64,000 nucleotides of DNA from Lacisediminihabitans sp046156175 (GTDB lineage: Bacteria > Actinomycetota > Actinomycetes > Actinomycetales > Microbacteriaceae): positions 698,558 to 762,557 of the forward strand of contig NZ_JAYLVL010000003.1 of assembly GCF_046156175.1 (NCBI RefSeq). Direction: 5' to 3'. The notes under the pieces are model-generated. The model searched no databases, was not told where the DNA came from, and saw only the letters and a program-made list of their open reading frames with translations. This document shows positions 45,038-53,596 of this stretch, one piece after another. Both the position numbers and the translations under genes were made by a program. Position 1 is the stretch's first letter. Each line of letters starts with the position of its first letter.

Positions 45038-45839
45038 CCGCTACGGGCGCCTTGATCGCGGGATGGTGCTGGTAGTCGAGCACCTCGAAGTCCTCGAACC
45101 CGTAGTCGTCGATGCTGTCCCGCGCTGCGAGGCGCAGGGTCGGCGCGGGGAACGGGTCCCGGGTGAGCTGTTCCGTCACCTGATCGACGTGGTTGTCGTA
45201 GATGTGGCAGTCCCCACCGGTCCAGATGAACTCGCCGACGCCGAGACCGGCCTGCGCCGCGATCAGGTGGGTGAGCAGCGCATAGCTCGCGATGTTGAAC
45301 GGCACCCCGAGGAAGAGGTCGGCACTGCGCTGGTATAGCTGGCAACTCAGCTTGCCGTCGGCGACGTAGAACTGGAACAGCAGGTGACAGGGAGCGAGGG
45401 CCATGTTGGGAATGTCCGCCACATTCCACGCGGACACGATCAGGCGTCGAGAGTCGGGGTTCGTCTTGATCGCCTCGATCACCTCGGCGATCTGGTCGAT
45501 CGTGCCGCCGTCTCGAGTGGGCCAGGATCGCCACTGCACCCCGTAGACGGGACCGAGGTCGCCGTCGGCATCCGCCCATTCGTCCCAGATGGTCACCCGG
45601 TTGTCTTGCAGCCACCGGGCATTGCCGTCTCCCCGCAGAAACCAGAGCAGTTCGTAGGCGATGGATCGGAAGTGGACCCGCTTGGTCGTGATGAGGGGGA
45701 AGCCCTCCGCCAGGTCGAAGCGCAACTGCCGACCGAATACGCTGCGCGTCCCGGTGCCGGTGCGATCGGACTTCTGCGCGCCGTTCGCGAGGGTGTCGCG
45801 CAACAGGTCTTCGTAAGGGGTGGGGATCGCCGTGGTCAT
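45033..45839 (-). CDS. thyA: Thymidylate synthase ThyA
   Basis: 268 residues; methylates dUMP to dTMP with methylene-THF. It shows YEDLLRDTLANGAQKSDRTGTGT, FDLAEGFPLITTKRVHFRSI, WDEWADADGDLGPVYGVQWR, the catalytic Cys in LAPCHLLFQFYV, and ADLFLGVPFNIASYALL. The ATG at 45839 lies 8 nt after TACGCT. No dihydrofolate reductase gene follows, unlike the common thyA-dfrA pairing. Confidence 0.95.
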   Translation of the reverse strand: MTTAIPTPYEDLLRDTLANGAQKSDRTGTGTRSVFGRQLRFDLAEGFPLITTKRVHFRSIAYELLWFLRGDGNARWLQDNRVTIWDEWADADGDLGPVYGVQWRSWPTRDGGTIDQIAEVIEAIKTNPDSRRLIVSAWNVADIPNMALAPCHLLFQFYVADGKLSCQLYQRSADLFLGVPFNIASYALLTHLIAAQAGLGVGEFIWTGGDCHIYDNHVDQVTEQLTRDPFPAPTLRLAARDSIDDYGFEDFEVLDYQHHPAIKAPVAV

Positions 45840-45944
45840 CACGTTCGAGCGTAGAGCCTGTCGAGCACGTTCGGGACTTTCGACCCGAGGTCCGACGGCC
45901 GGCACTGGTGGACTGGATGCCTTCCCTGACCGTGAGGAGCCCCC

Positions 45945-46364
45945 ATGCCAGAATCCCCCGAATCCCCCGTCGACGTGCTCGGCGACGAAGCCAGCTGGCA
46001 CCTGCTGGCCTCCGCCGATCTCGGCCGGCTCGCGGTCTCGACCGAGGCCGGTGTCGACATCTTTCCCATCAACTACGTCGTAGCGGATCGGGTGATCTTC
46101 TTCCGCACCGCTCCCGGCTCCAAGCTCATGGACCTCACGACTCGTCCGATCGTCGCCCTCGAGACGGATGGCACGCACCACCGCCGTCGCTGGAGTGTGG
46201 TCGTCAAGGGCACCGCCGTGCGCCTCGGCTCCGACGAGGAGATCGAGGCATCCGGGGTTCTCCGCCTCCACTCGCTCATGCCGACGGAGAAGTGGAACTA
46301 CGTGCGCATCACCGCGTCGTCGATCACCGGGCGGCAGTTCACGAGTTCGCACCGCGCCGGATAG
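45945..46364 (+). CDS. Pyridoxamine 5'-phosphate oxidase-like flavin-binding protein
   Basis: 139 residues with the split-barrel PPOX fold: LGRLAVSTEAGVDIFPINYV, VIFFRTAPGSKLMDLTTRP and WSVVVKGTAVRL. Proteins of this type bind FMN or F420 and act as small reductases or storage proteins; no exact role can be given. GAGGAG is 5 nt before the ATG-proximal spacer. The 3' end overlaps the convergent copA gene by 26 bp. Confidence 0.82.
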   Translation: MPESPESPVDVLGDEASWHLLASADLGRLAVSTEAGVDIFPINYVVADRVIFFRTAPGSKLMDLTTRPIVALETDGTHHRRRWSVVVKGTAVRLGSDEEIEASGVLRLHSLMPTEKWNYVRITASSITGRQFTSSHRAG

Positions 46365-48606
46365 TCACGGTCTTGTCCGCGGGCGCGAAACTGCGCAGCC
46401 GCAGGCTGTTCGTCACGACGAACACCGAGGAGAAAGCCATCGCCGCTCCGGCGAGCAGTGGGTTGAGCAGGCCGAGCATCGCGATCGGCAGCGCCGCGAC
46501 GTTATAGGCGAAGGCCCAGAACAGGTTGCCCTTGATCGTGCCGAGCGTGCGGCGTGCGAGCCGCACCGCGTCGGCCACCACGAGCAGGTCACCACTGACA
46601 ATCGTGATGTCGCTGGCGGCGATGGCCGCATCCGTGCCGCCGCCCATGGCTATTCCGAGGTCTGCCGCCGCGAGAGCCGCTGAGTCGTTGACCCCGTCGC
46701 CGACCATCGCCACCACCCGACCGTCTGTCTGGAGGGCGTGGATCAGGTCGAGCTTGCCCTGGGGGGTCACTCCGGCATGCACCTCGTCGATGCCCACCTC
46801 GGCGGCGACGGTGCGAGCGGATCCGGCGTTGTCCCCGGTGAGGAGCACCGGGCGAAGACCCAGCGCGCGGAACCGCGCTATGGCTTCCGCGCTCGTCGGC
46901 TTCACGGCATCCCGCACGGTGATGATGCCGCGCAGCTCGCCATCCCAGGCCACCGCGATGACGGTGGCGGCGGCTTCCTCGCCCGATTGCACGGCGGCGG
47001 ATGCGGCGCTCGACAGTGCGATGGACCAGGAGTCGGCGAGCCATGAGGCGCGTCCGGCGACGGTGAGTCGGCCATCCACGACCGCCTGCACACCCTGCCC
47101 GGCCTGCGCGCTGAACGATGCCGATTCGCCGGGAAGGATGCCCTCGGCTGCAGCCAGCGCCACGATCGCCCGCGCGACCGGATGCTCGGACCCGCTCTCG
47201 ACGGAGGCGGCGGCGGCGAGCAGTTCGGCCCGGGACGTCGCGCCGAGAGGCTCCACCGAGACCACGGCCATGGTGCCGGTGGTGATCGTGCCGGTCTTGT
47301 CGAGCACGATGGTGTCGACGGTGCGGGTCTGCTCGAGCACCTGCGGTCCCCGGATGAGGATGCCGAGTTGAGATCCACGGCCGGTACCGACGAGCAGGGC
47401 AGTGGGGGTCGCGAGTCCGAGCGCACACGGGCAGGCGATGATCAGCGTCGCTACCGCGGCGGTGAAGGCCGCTTCGAGCGACCCGCCGAAGAGCAGCCAT
47501 CCCACGAAGGTGATGAGGGCGAGCCCGAACACCACCGGCACGAAGATCGCGGAGACCCGGTCGGCCAGCCGCTGCGCCTTGGCCTTGCCGCTCTGCGCTT
47601 CTTCGACCAGGCGGCCGATGCGGGCGAGCTCGGTATCGGCGCCCACCCGGGTCACCTCCACCACGAGCCGTCCACCGACGTTGACCGTCGCTCCGACGAC
47701 CCGGTCGCCCACCGAGACCTCGACGGGCACCGATTCTCCGGTGATCATGCTGCGATCGACGGCGGATGCCCCCTCGGTCACGAGACCGTCGGCGGCGATC
47801 TTCTCTCCCGGGCGCACGATGAAGCTGTCGCCGGGCACCAGGGTCGACACGGCGACGCGGGTCTCCACTCCCCCGCGGAGGAGCGTGGCATCCTTCGCCC
47901 CGAGACGCAACAGCGCCTTGAGTGCCGCTCCGGATTCTCGCTTCGCCCTGGCCTCGATGTACCGGCCGCCGAGGATGAAGACGGTCACCGCGGAGGCGAC
48001 CTCGAGGTAGATCTCGCTGGCGCCCGAGCGCGTATTCACCAGCTGGAAGGTCATGTGCATGCCGGGTTCGCCGGCGCTGCCGAAGAACAGCGCGTAGAGC
48101 GACCACGCGAAGGCGGCGATGACCCCGACGCTCACCAGGGAGTCCATCGAGGCCGATCCGTGCCGCGCATTGAGAACGGCGACACGGTGGAACGGCCAGG
48201 CGCCCCAGACCACGATCGGCGCCGAGAGGGTGAGGGCGAGCCACTGCCAGTTGGTGAACTGCAGAGCGGGGATCATGGAGAGCAACACGACAGGAATGGC
48301 GAGGCTCGCGGAGATGATGAGGCGTCGACGCAGCTCGGCGGCATCGCGATCGACCGGCGGTGCGGCCTGCTCCTCGTCCACGACCGGCACCGGAAGGGTG
48401 GCGGTGTAGCCGGCCGCTTCGACCGCGGCGATGAGAGTGGCGGCATCCGCCCCACCGGTCTCCACGTGGGCTTTCTCGGTGGCGTAGTTGACGGTGGCCG
48501 ACACACCCTCGATGCGGTTGAGCTTTCGCTCGATGCGCGTGGCGCAGGAGGCGCAGGTCATGCCCCCGATATCGAAGTTCAGGTCCTGCAGCTCGGTGCC
48601 GGCCAT
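46339..48606 (-). CDS. copA: Copper-exporting P-type ATPase
   Basis: P1B-type ATPase of 755 residues. It has one N-terminal heavy-metal domain (GGMTCASCATRIERKL), the membrane CPC motif (ACPCALGLATPTALLVG), the phosphorylation site DKTGTITTGTM, GDGVNDSAAL, and the HP motif SEHPVARA. The features match Cu+-export CopA. It lies 2 nt downstream of copZ in the csoR-copZ-copA operon. Confidence 0.95.
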   Translation of the reverse strand: MAGTELQDLNFDIGGMTCASCATRIERKLNRIEGVSATVNYATEKAHVETGGADAATLIAAVEAAGYTATLPVPVVDEEQAAPPVDRDAAELRRRLIISASLAIPVVLLSMIPALQFTNWQWLALTLSAPIVVWGAWPFHRVAVLNARHGSASMDSLVSVGVIAAFAWSLYALFFGSAGEPGMHMTFQLVNTRSGASEIYLEVASAVTVFILGGRYIEARAKRESGAALKALLRLGAKDATLLRGGVETRVAVSTLVPGDSFIVRPGEKIAADGLVTEGASAVDRSMITGESVPVEVSVGDRVVGATVNVGGRLVVEVTRVGADTELARIGRLVEEAQSGKAKAQRLADRVSAIFVPVVFGLALITFVGWLLFGGSLEAAFTAAVATLIIACPCALGLATPTALLVGTGRGSQLGILIRGPQVLEQTRTVDTIVLDKTGTITTGTMAVVSVEPLGATSRAELLAAAASVESGSEHPVARAIVALAAAEGILPGESASFSAQAGQGVQAVVDGRLTVAGRASWLADSWSIALSSAASAAVQSGEEAAATVIAVAWDGELRGIITVRDAVKPTSAEAIARFRALGLRPVLLTGDNAGSARTVAAEVGIDEVHAGVTPQGKLDLIHALQTDGRVVAMVGDGVNDSAALAAADLGIAMGGGTDAAIAASDITIVSGDLLVVADAVRLARRTLGTIKGNLFWAFAYNVAALPIAMLGLLNPLLAGAAMAFSSVFVVTNSLRLRSFAPADKTVTIRRGANS

Positions 48607-48608
48607 GG

Positions 48609-48842
48609 CTAAGCCGAGACCAGCAGGTATCCCGCTTCGGTGATGGCGGCCCGGATGCCCTCGAGCGGCACCGGGGCCGAACTCACGACAGTGACATCCG
48701 ACGCTCCACCCACCTTGAGGTCGACGGTAACGCTCTCGACGCCGGAGAGTTCGGAGACCTCCTCCGTGACGCTGGCGACGCAGTGGTTGCAGGTCATCCC
48801 CTCGACCAGGTAGTGCTGTTCGATGTTCGTGCGATCTGGCAT
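48609..48842 (-). CDS. copZ: Copper chaperone CopZ-like heavy-metal-associated protein
   Basis: 77 residues with a single heavy-metal-associated domain and the Cu(I)-binding motif MTCNHC. It delivers copper to CopA. It lies 39 nt after csoR and 2 nt before copA, clearly co-transcribed. Confidence 0.93.
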   Translation of the reverse strand: MPDRTNIEQHYLVEGMTCNHCVASVTEEVSELSGVESVTVDLKVGGASDVTVVSSAPVPLEGIRAAITEAGYLLVSA

Positions 48843-48881
48843 GGTGAAATCCTTAGTTTCCGCTCGTTGGTTTCTGGTCGT

Positions 48882-49166
48882 TCAGGAGCGCACGAGTCGC
48901 GCGATGGCGGCCGAGGCTTCCTTGATCTTCTCGTCGGCGACAGGCCCGCCCTCCCGAGCGGCCTCGGCGACACAGTGTGCGAGGTGGTCATCGAGCAGGG
49001 CGAGCGCCACGGTCTCGAGTGCCTTGGTCGCGGCCGAGACCTGGGTGAGGATATCGATGCAGTAGGTGTCGTCCTCGACCATGCGCTGGATGCCGCGCAC
49101 CTGCCCCTCGGCACGCCGCAGCCGCTTGACGAGATCGTCCTTGTTCTGGCTGTATCCGACCATCAT
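48882..49166 (-). CDS. csoR: Copper-sensing transcriptional repressor CsoR
   Basis: 94 residues, all-helical DUF156/CsoR family: KRLRRAEGQVRGIQRMVEDD, then Cu(I) ligands Cys in DTYCIDIL and His/Cys in DDHLAHCV. Two adjacent ATG codons (49166 and 49163) follow a GAGGAAGG ribosome-binding site. Cu(I) binding releases it from the palindromic operator 14 nt upstream of the start. Confidence 0.95.
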   Translation of the reverse strand: MMVGYSQNKDDLVKRLRRAEGQVRGIQRMVEDDTYCIDILTQVSAATKALETVALALLDDHLAHCVAEAAREGGPVADEKIKEASAAIARLVRS

Positions 49167-49179
49167 GCGACCTTCCTCG

Positions 49180-49196
49180 ATACCCCTATGGGGTAT
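49180..49196 (-). promoter_or_regulatory. CsoR operator
   Basis: Perfect palindrome ATACCCC-TAT-GGGGTAT immediately upstream of the csoR ribosome-binding site. It corresponds to the GC-rich pseudo-palindromic operators of the CsoR family. Occupancy would repress csoR-copZ-copA. Confidence 0.85.
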
Positions 49197-49264
49197 AAAT
49201 CTACGTCGCGGACCGCCCGAAGTCAAACGCTCGGCGGTCGCCCGACGGCGAGGGAGCGCATCGC

Positions 49265-49308
49265 CGCGAAGGGCACCGGGTCCGCTCGCGAAGGGCACCG
49301 GGTCCGCT
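49265..49308. repeat. Perfect 22-bp tandem duplication upstream of the F420-type reductase gene
   Basis: Two identical 22-bp units (49265-49286 and 49287-49308, each beginning CGCGAAGGGCACCGGG) lie in the csoR-ddn intergenic region, 28 bp before the ATG. They extend over the likely -35 region of the leaderless promoter. Confidence 0.85.
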
Positions 49309-49336
49309 CCCGAACGGCCCGCAGTAGGCTCCGACC

Positions 49337-49801
49337 ATGCCAAGCACACGGTCGATGAAACTGATGGAATCCGCTCACCGCTTCCTGCAGCGCCTCACGG
49401 GAGGAAAGGCCGGCTGGAATATCGCCGGGATGCCCGTGATCGAGCTCACGACCACCGGCCGAAAGAGCGGTGAACGCCGGACGACGATGCTCACCTCGCC
49501 CGCGAGGGACGGGGATGCCTATGTGGTGGTCGCCTCCCGCGGTGGGGACGACCGCAACCCCGCCTGGTTTCTCAACCTTCGGGACGATCCCCAGGTGGAG
49601 GTCGTGATCGAGGGTCATCCGCGTGTACCGATGCTCGCGAACCTCGCGGATTCCGAGCAACGAGCCCGACTCTGGCCCCTCATCACGGGACGGTACGCCA
49701 ACTACGCCGGCTACCAGAAGAAGACCGACCGGGAGATCCCGCTCGTGCTGTTGCGGCCCCTGTCCAGTGCGGCCGACGGTCAGCTTCCGGGCGCCGATTA
49801 A
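49337..49801 (+). CDS. Deazaflavin (F420)-dependent nitroreductase family protein
   Basis: 154 residues of the DUF385/Ddn family: VIELTTTGRKSGERRTTMLT, DGDAYVVVASRGGDDRNPAWF, LNLRDDPQVEVVIEG. It probably uses F420H2 to reduce quinones or nitro compounds; the substrate is unknown. TAGGCT is 6 nt before the ATG, so the transcript is leaderless. Confidence 0.85.
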   Translation: MPSTRSMKLMESAHRFLQRLTGGKAGWNIAGMPVIELTTTGRKSGERRTTMLTSPARDGDAYVVVASRGGDDRNPAWFLNLRDDPQVEVVIEGHPRVPMLANLADSEQRARLWPLITGRYANYAGYQKKTDREIPLVLLRPLSSAADGQLPGAD

Positions 49802-49904
49802 CAGCTGTCAACAATGTGTCGTGACGTATCGTTGAGACGTGAGCGACTGGCATATCAGTGCTGGCACTTCAGCACCGGCCACATCCGTCCAGAGAGGACA
49901 CATC

Positions 49905-50459
49905 ATGCGCACCCCATCTTCCGCCGGTTTCGACCTGTGGGAGGCCGTCGACGGCCTTCGCGAGAACCTCCCCCGCATGACGGGATACATGAACTCCGGG
50001 CAGCCGGGGCAGACCGGCCGGATGGGCCGCGGCGACGTGCGAACCGCCATCCTCGTCGCCCTGGCCAAGGAGCCGATGCACGGCTACCAGATCATCCAGT
50101 CCATCGAGGCGAGCACCAACGGGGCATGGAAGCCGAGCGCCGGCTCCATCTACCCCACCCTTCAGCTGCTCTCCGACGAGGGACTCGTCAGCTCGGAGCA
50201 GGTCGGCGAGCGCAAGGTCTATTCGCTGACCGAGGCTGGCAAGGAAGCCGCCGCCGAGTTCTCCAGTGGCCCAACGCCCTGGGAGCCGCGCCGGTCCTGG
50301 AACTCCGACCGCAACACCGCACTGCCGAAGGCCGGGGCGAAGCTCGCCCAGGCTGCCGCGCAGGTCGCGCAGAGCGGCACCGCAGAGCAGAGGGAGCGTG
50401 CCGTCGCCGCCATCGATGAGGCGCGCCGCAAGCTCTACTCCATCCTCGCCGAGGACTGA
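49905..50459 (+). CDS. PadR family transcriptional regulator
   Basis: 184 residues. The winged helix has the PadR signature (VRTAILVALAKEPMHGYQII, SAGSIYPTLQLLSDEGLV, YSLTEAGKEAA). The C-terminal region is Ala-rich helical. The ATG at 49905 with GAGAGGA is favoured. However, an in-frame GTG at 49839 lies exactly 6 nt after TATCGT and could be a leaderless start giving 22 extra residues. It is followed 4 nt later by the kinase-like gene. Confidence 0.85.
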   Translation: MRTPSSAGFDLWEAVDGLRENLPRMTGYMNSGQPGQTGRMGRGDVRTAILVALAKEPMHGYQIIQSIEASTNGAWKPSAGSIYPTLQLLSDEGLVSSEQVGERKVYSLTEAGKEAAAEFSSGPTPWEPRRSWNSDRNTALPKAGAKLAQAAAQVAQSGTAEQRERAVAAIDEARRKLYSILAED

Positions 50460-50463
50460 GGGC

Positions 50464-52167
50464 ATGCCGCCCGATCGCGGCACCAGCACTGCATCGCAGA
50501 TAGACCCCGCCTACCGCGCCCGGTATCGCCGCATCATGCGGTTCTCCGCGTCCGCATTGGCGCAGACCTGGTGGTTCGAACTCGTGCTGCCGCGATTCGG
50601 CCTTCGCCGACTCGCGGCTCGCAGCCGGACCAAGCGAGTGCAGCGCATCGCCCGACGCTTCTATGTGCTCGCCGCCGACCTCGGCGGACTGATGATCAAG
50701 GTCGGCCAGTTCCTGTCGTCGCGCCTCGACATCCTTCCCCCCGAGATAACCAAGGAACTCGAGGGGCTGCAGGATGAGGTGGAGCCCGAGCTGTTCGAGC
50801 GAATCCGCCGCCAGGCCGAAACAGAACTGGGCATGCCGCTCGAGCAGGCCTACGCCTCGTTCGAACAGATTCCCATAGCCGCGGCATCCCTCGGCCAGGC
50901 TCATCGCGCTCGCCTGACCGCGGGGATCGCCGCCGATGTCGGGTTCGAGAACGTCGTCGTGAAGGTGCAGCGGCCGGGCATCGAGAAGATCGTCGAGGTC
51001 GATCTCGCGGCGCTTCGCCGGGTGGCGCGCTGGCTCTCCCACGTGAAACTCGTATCGAACCGCGCCGACGCCCCCGCACTGGTGGAGGAGTTCGCCGCGA
51101 CGAGTCTCGAGGAGATCGACTACCTGCACGAGGCCGCGAGCGCCGAGCGCTTCGCGGAGGACTTCGCTAGCGATCCCCGCATCGGCGCTCCCGTCATCGT
51201 GTGGGACCGCAGCGCCCTCCGCGTGCTCACGCTGTCGGATGTGACCGCGATCAAGATCTCGGATGTCGTGGGCCTCACCGCGGCGGGAATCGACCCGGCG
51301 GAGGTCGCGCAGGAACTCGCGCGATCCACGTTCCAGCAGATCTTCGTTGCCGGGTTCTTCCACGCGGATCCGCATCCGGGGAACATCTTCATCACGCCGG
51401 GAAGACCCGGGACCGACGAGGACTGGCGCCTCACCTACGTGGACTTCGGGATGATGGGCGAGATCTCCGACTCGCTTCGGAGCGGCCTTCGCGACTTCAT
51501 CCTCGCCGCGGTCGGTCGTGACGGTCGCGCGCTGGTCGCCGCCCTCGAACGCCTCGGCGTGTTGCTGAAGACGGCGGACACCAACGAACTCGAGCGGGCC
51601 ATGACCGCCCTCTTCGACCGATTCGGCGGCATGGGCGTCGCCGAGTTGCAGACCGTCGATCCGCGTGAGCTGGAGAAATTCGCGCGGGGATTCGGGGAGA
51701 CGATCCGGGCGCTGCCCTTCCAGCTGCCCGAGAACTTCCTGCTGCTGGTGCGAAGCATCTCTCTCATCTCGGGGGTGACGAGCGCCCTCAATAAGGACTT
51801 CAACATGTGGGATGCCGTCGACCCCTTCGCGCGCACCGTGCTGAGTTCGACCAGCGGAAACGCGCTGCGCGGCATCGGCCAGCAGGCGGTGAGCTATGCG
51901 AACACTCTCGCTCGTCTTCCGCGGCGACTCGACGAACTCGCCACCCGCCTCGACCGTGGACAGGTCGCCGTGCGGGCCCCGGAGGTCGACCGCCGACTGC
52001 GGTCGATCGAGCGCTCCGTGAGCCGCCTCGCCTCCGCGCTCGTCTTCGCGACGCTGCTCATCGCCGGGGTGCTGCTGCGCCCCACGGATGAGACGCTCGG
52101 CTGGGTGCTGATGGCGGCATCCGCCCTGCCATTGCTGCACGTGGTCGTGACGGCGCGGCGGCGCTGA
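50464..52167 (+). CDS. ABC1/AarF/UbiB family atypical kinase-like protein
   Basis: 567 residues. The UbiB-family motifs KxGQ (MIKVGQFLSSRLDILPPE), AAAS-type (PIAAASLGQAHRA), the ATP Lys (VVVKVQRPGI), DPHPGNIF and DFG (YVDFGMMG) are all present, so the fold should be active. Two transmembrane segments stand at the C-terminus (about 520-560). Relatives support quinone or lipid metabolism. It is co-transcribed with a PadR regulator, which probably controls it. Confidence 0.88.
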   Translation: MPPDRGTSTASQIDPAYRARYRRIMRFSASALAQTWWFELVLPRFGLRRLAARSRTKRVQRIARRFYVLAADLGGLMIKVGQFLSSRLDILPPEITKELEGLQDEVEPELFERIRRQAETELGMPLEQAYASFEQIPIAAASLGQAHRARLTAGIAADVGFENVVVKVQRPGIEKIVEVDLAALRRVARWLSHVKLVSNRADAPALVEEFAATSLEEIDYLHEAASAERFAEDFASDPRIGAPVIVWDRSALRVLTLSDVTAIKISDVVGLTAAGIDPAEVAQELARSTFQQIFVAGFFHADPHPGNIFITPGRPGTDEDWRLTYVDFGMMGEISDSLRSGLRDFILAAVGRDGRALVAALERLGVLLKTADTNELERAMTALFDRFGGMGVAELQTVDPRELEKFARGFGETIRALPFQLPENFLLLVRSISLISGVTSALNKDFNMWDAVDPFARTVLSSTSGNALRGIGQQAVSYANTLARLPRRLDELATRLDRGQVAVRAPEVDRRLRSIERSVSRLASALVFATLLIAGVLLRPTDETLGWVLMAASALPLLHVVVTARRR

Positions 52168-52221
52168 CGACCAGGTCAATCGCCTCGCCTGCCATGCCGG
52201 CGGGCGTGCTCCGGACGCGAG

Positions 52222-53313
52222 TCAGCGCCTCACGAGTCGCAGCATCCAGCCGAGCGTTCGGATGATGCCGATGCCGACCGTCCCCACGAGCACCAATTGC
52301 AGCAGGGGCTTGAATCCGAGATAGAGGGGCGGCACCAGGCAGCTGAGGGGCGTCGTGCACGGTTGATTCGCGAGGTCGCGGAACAGGAGGATCACCACGA
52401 CCACGACGGCGATGGACATCCACAGCTTGATTAGGTCGACGGTGCTCAGGCCCGTGCGGCGAGAGCCGGTGGCCGTCCGGCGGCGCGGTGCGGACCGCAC
52501 GCGTGACGACGGGCGTGACGCCGGGCGTGACGTCGCGACTCGAGTGCGCGCCGACGCGGTCGCCGGAGCCGGCGGCGTACCCACCTGGTCGACGAGCCGC
52601 TCGAAGCGCTGCATCACCCGCAGCGTGTCGGCGGCCCGGGGGTCCAGGTGCCAGGTTGTGGGTTCCTCGGCGGCCAGCTTGATCAGCTCGAGCTGTGTGT
52701 CGCTGAGCCTCTCGGGCTGGTCCACGAGCCAGGAGGCCAGCCGCTTCGCGTCGATGACCGCGACCGGTCGGTCCGTCGGCGCCCTCTTGTCGGTGAGGCT
52801 CCGCGCATGGAGAATCGCGACCACGGATCTCACGGGCACCGGGAATTCGACCCTCTCCGTCAGTCGCCGCTTCACGTCCTGGCCATCGGCGAGCGCCTGC
52901 CGCAGATGATGGGTGTTCGCATAGTTGATGCGGAGCACGACGTCACCCACCCACACGGATGCACCGGCGTGATGTTTGGTGTTGATCGCGAAGACTCCGC
53001 CGGGGCCGATCACGAGGTGGTCGACATCCTTCGTGCCCGCTCCGATGGGAACCGCGTGTCGCACGAACCACTCCGGTCCGAGTGCCGCGAGCAGTGCACC
53101 GACCTCGATCTCCGCGAGCGCACCCGTGTACCAGGACCACGCCTCGTCGGCGAGGGTGATGCGATCCGTCGTTCGCAGCGCGGGATCGAGCGCCTCGGCA
53201 TCCGCCTGCACCTGAAGGCACTTCTCGGCAACCGCGTATCCGGCCGCTCGCGAAGACAGTGCCTGGATGCCCGCGAAGTCCGTTCGCGCGCCCTCCTCCT
53301 GAGACAAGCTCAT
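52222..53313 (-). CDS. NERD (nuclease-related) domain membrane protein
   Basis: 363 residues. The NERD domain has GAGTKDVDHLVIGPGGVFAI followed by NTKHHAG (catalytic-type Asp and Lys). The C-terminus has an Arg/Ser/Thr-rich linker and two transmembrane helices (about 290-310 and 335-355). NERD domains resemble PD-(D/E)xK nucleases; a DNA role at the membrane is plausible but unproven. Confidence 0.82.
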   Translation of the reverse strand: MSLSQEEGARTDFAGIQALSSRAAGYAVAEKCLQVQADAEALDPALRTTDRITLADEAWSWYTGALAEIEVGALLAALGPEWFVRHAVPIGAGTKDVDHLVIGPGGVFAINTKHHAGASVWVGDVVLRINYANTHHLRQALADGQDVKRRLTERVEFPVPVRSVVAILHARSLTDKRAPTDRPVAVIDAKRLASWLVDQPERLSDTQLELIKLAAEEPTTWHLDPRAADTLRVMQRFERLVDQVGTPPAPATASARTRVATSRPASRPSSRVRSAPRRRTATGSRRTGLSTVDLIKLWMSIAVVVVVILLFRDLANQPCTTPLSCLVPPLYLGFKPLLQLVLVGTVGIGIIRTLGWMLRLVRR

Positions 53314-53461
53314 CCGTACCCCCGAGGAGCCACGCTAGCGGCATCGGGAACGCTTTGTTCACCCCCATTTCGGGATCAGGGGGCACCGATCTCTTCGGTC
53401 GGATTCGCAGCCGTGCCTTCCTGGTGAGCGCGCCGACGCACGAAGCGTCATCGCGGCGCTG

Positions 53462-53515
53462 TCAGCGCGTGATCACCGCCGCGCCCTCGCCGCCGGGAAG
53501 AGTGCCATGTTCCAC
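53462..53515 (-). CDS. Possible 17-residue leader ORF upstream of the NERD gene
   Basis: GTG start at 53515 with AGAGGTGA 5 nt upstream; the peptide is EHGTLPGGEGAAVITR after the initiator. It lies 149 nt before the NERD protein start on the same strand. The evidence is one good ribosome-binding site and a plausible composition; it could be a 3' remnant of a lost gene (the frame is closed by TAG upstream). Confidence 0.3.
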   Translation of the reverse strand: MEHGTLPGGEGAAVITR

Positions 53516-53596
53516 GATGATCACCTCTGCCGAGGGCTAGCCCCCAGCGTCACCCCGATGCGATGCGGGGACTAGAGCCATAGGTCCCGCCCTCGC

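Noticed and set aside
45840..46352. N-terminal extension of ThyA up to 46352
   Set aside because: It is antisense to the PPOX-type gene, and ThyA homology begins at the ATG at 45839 with a -10 hexamer upstream.
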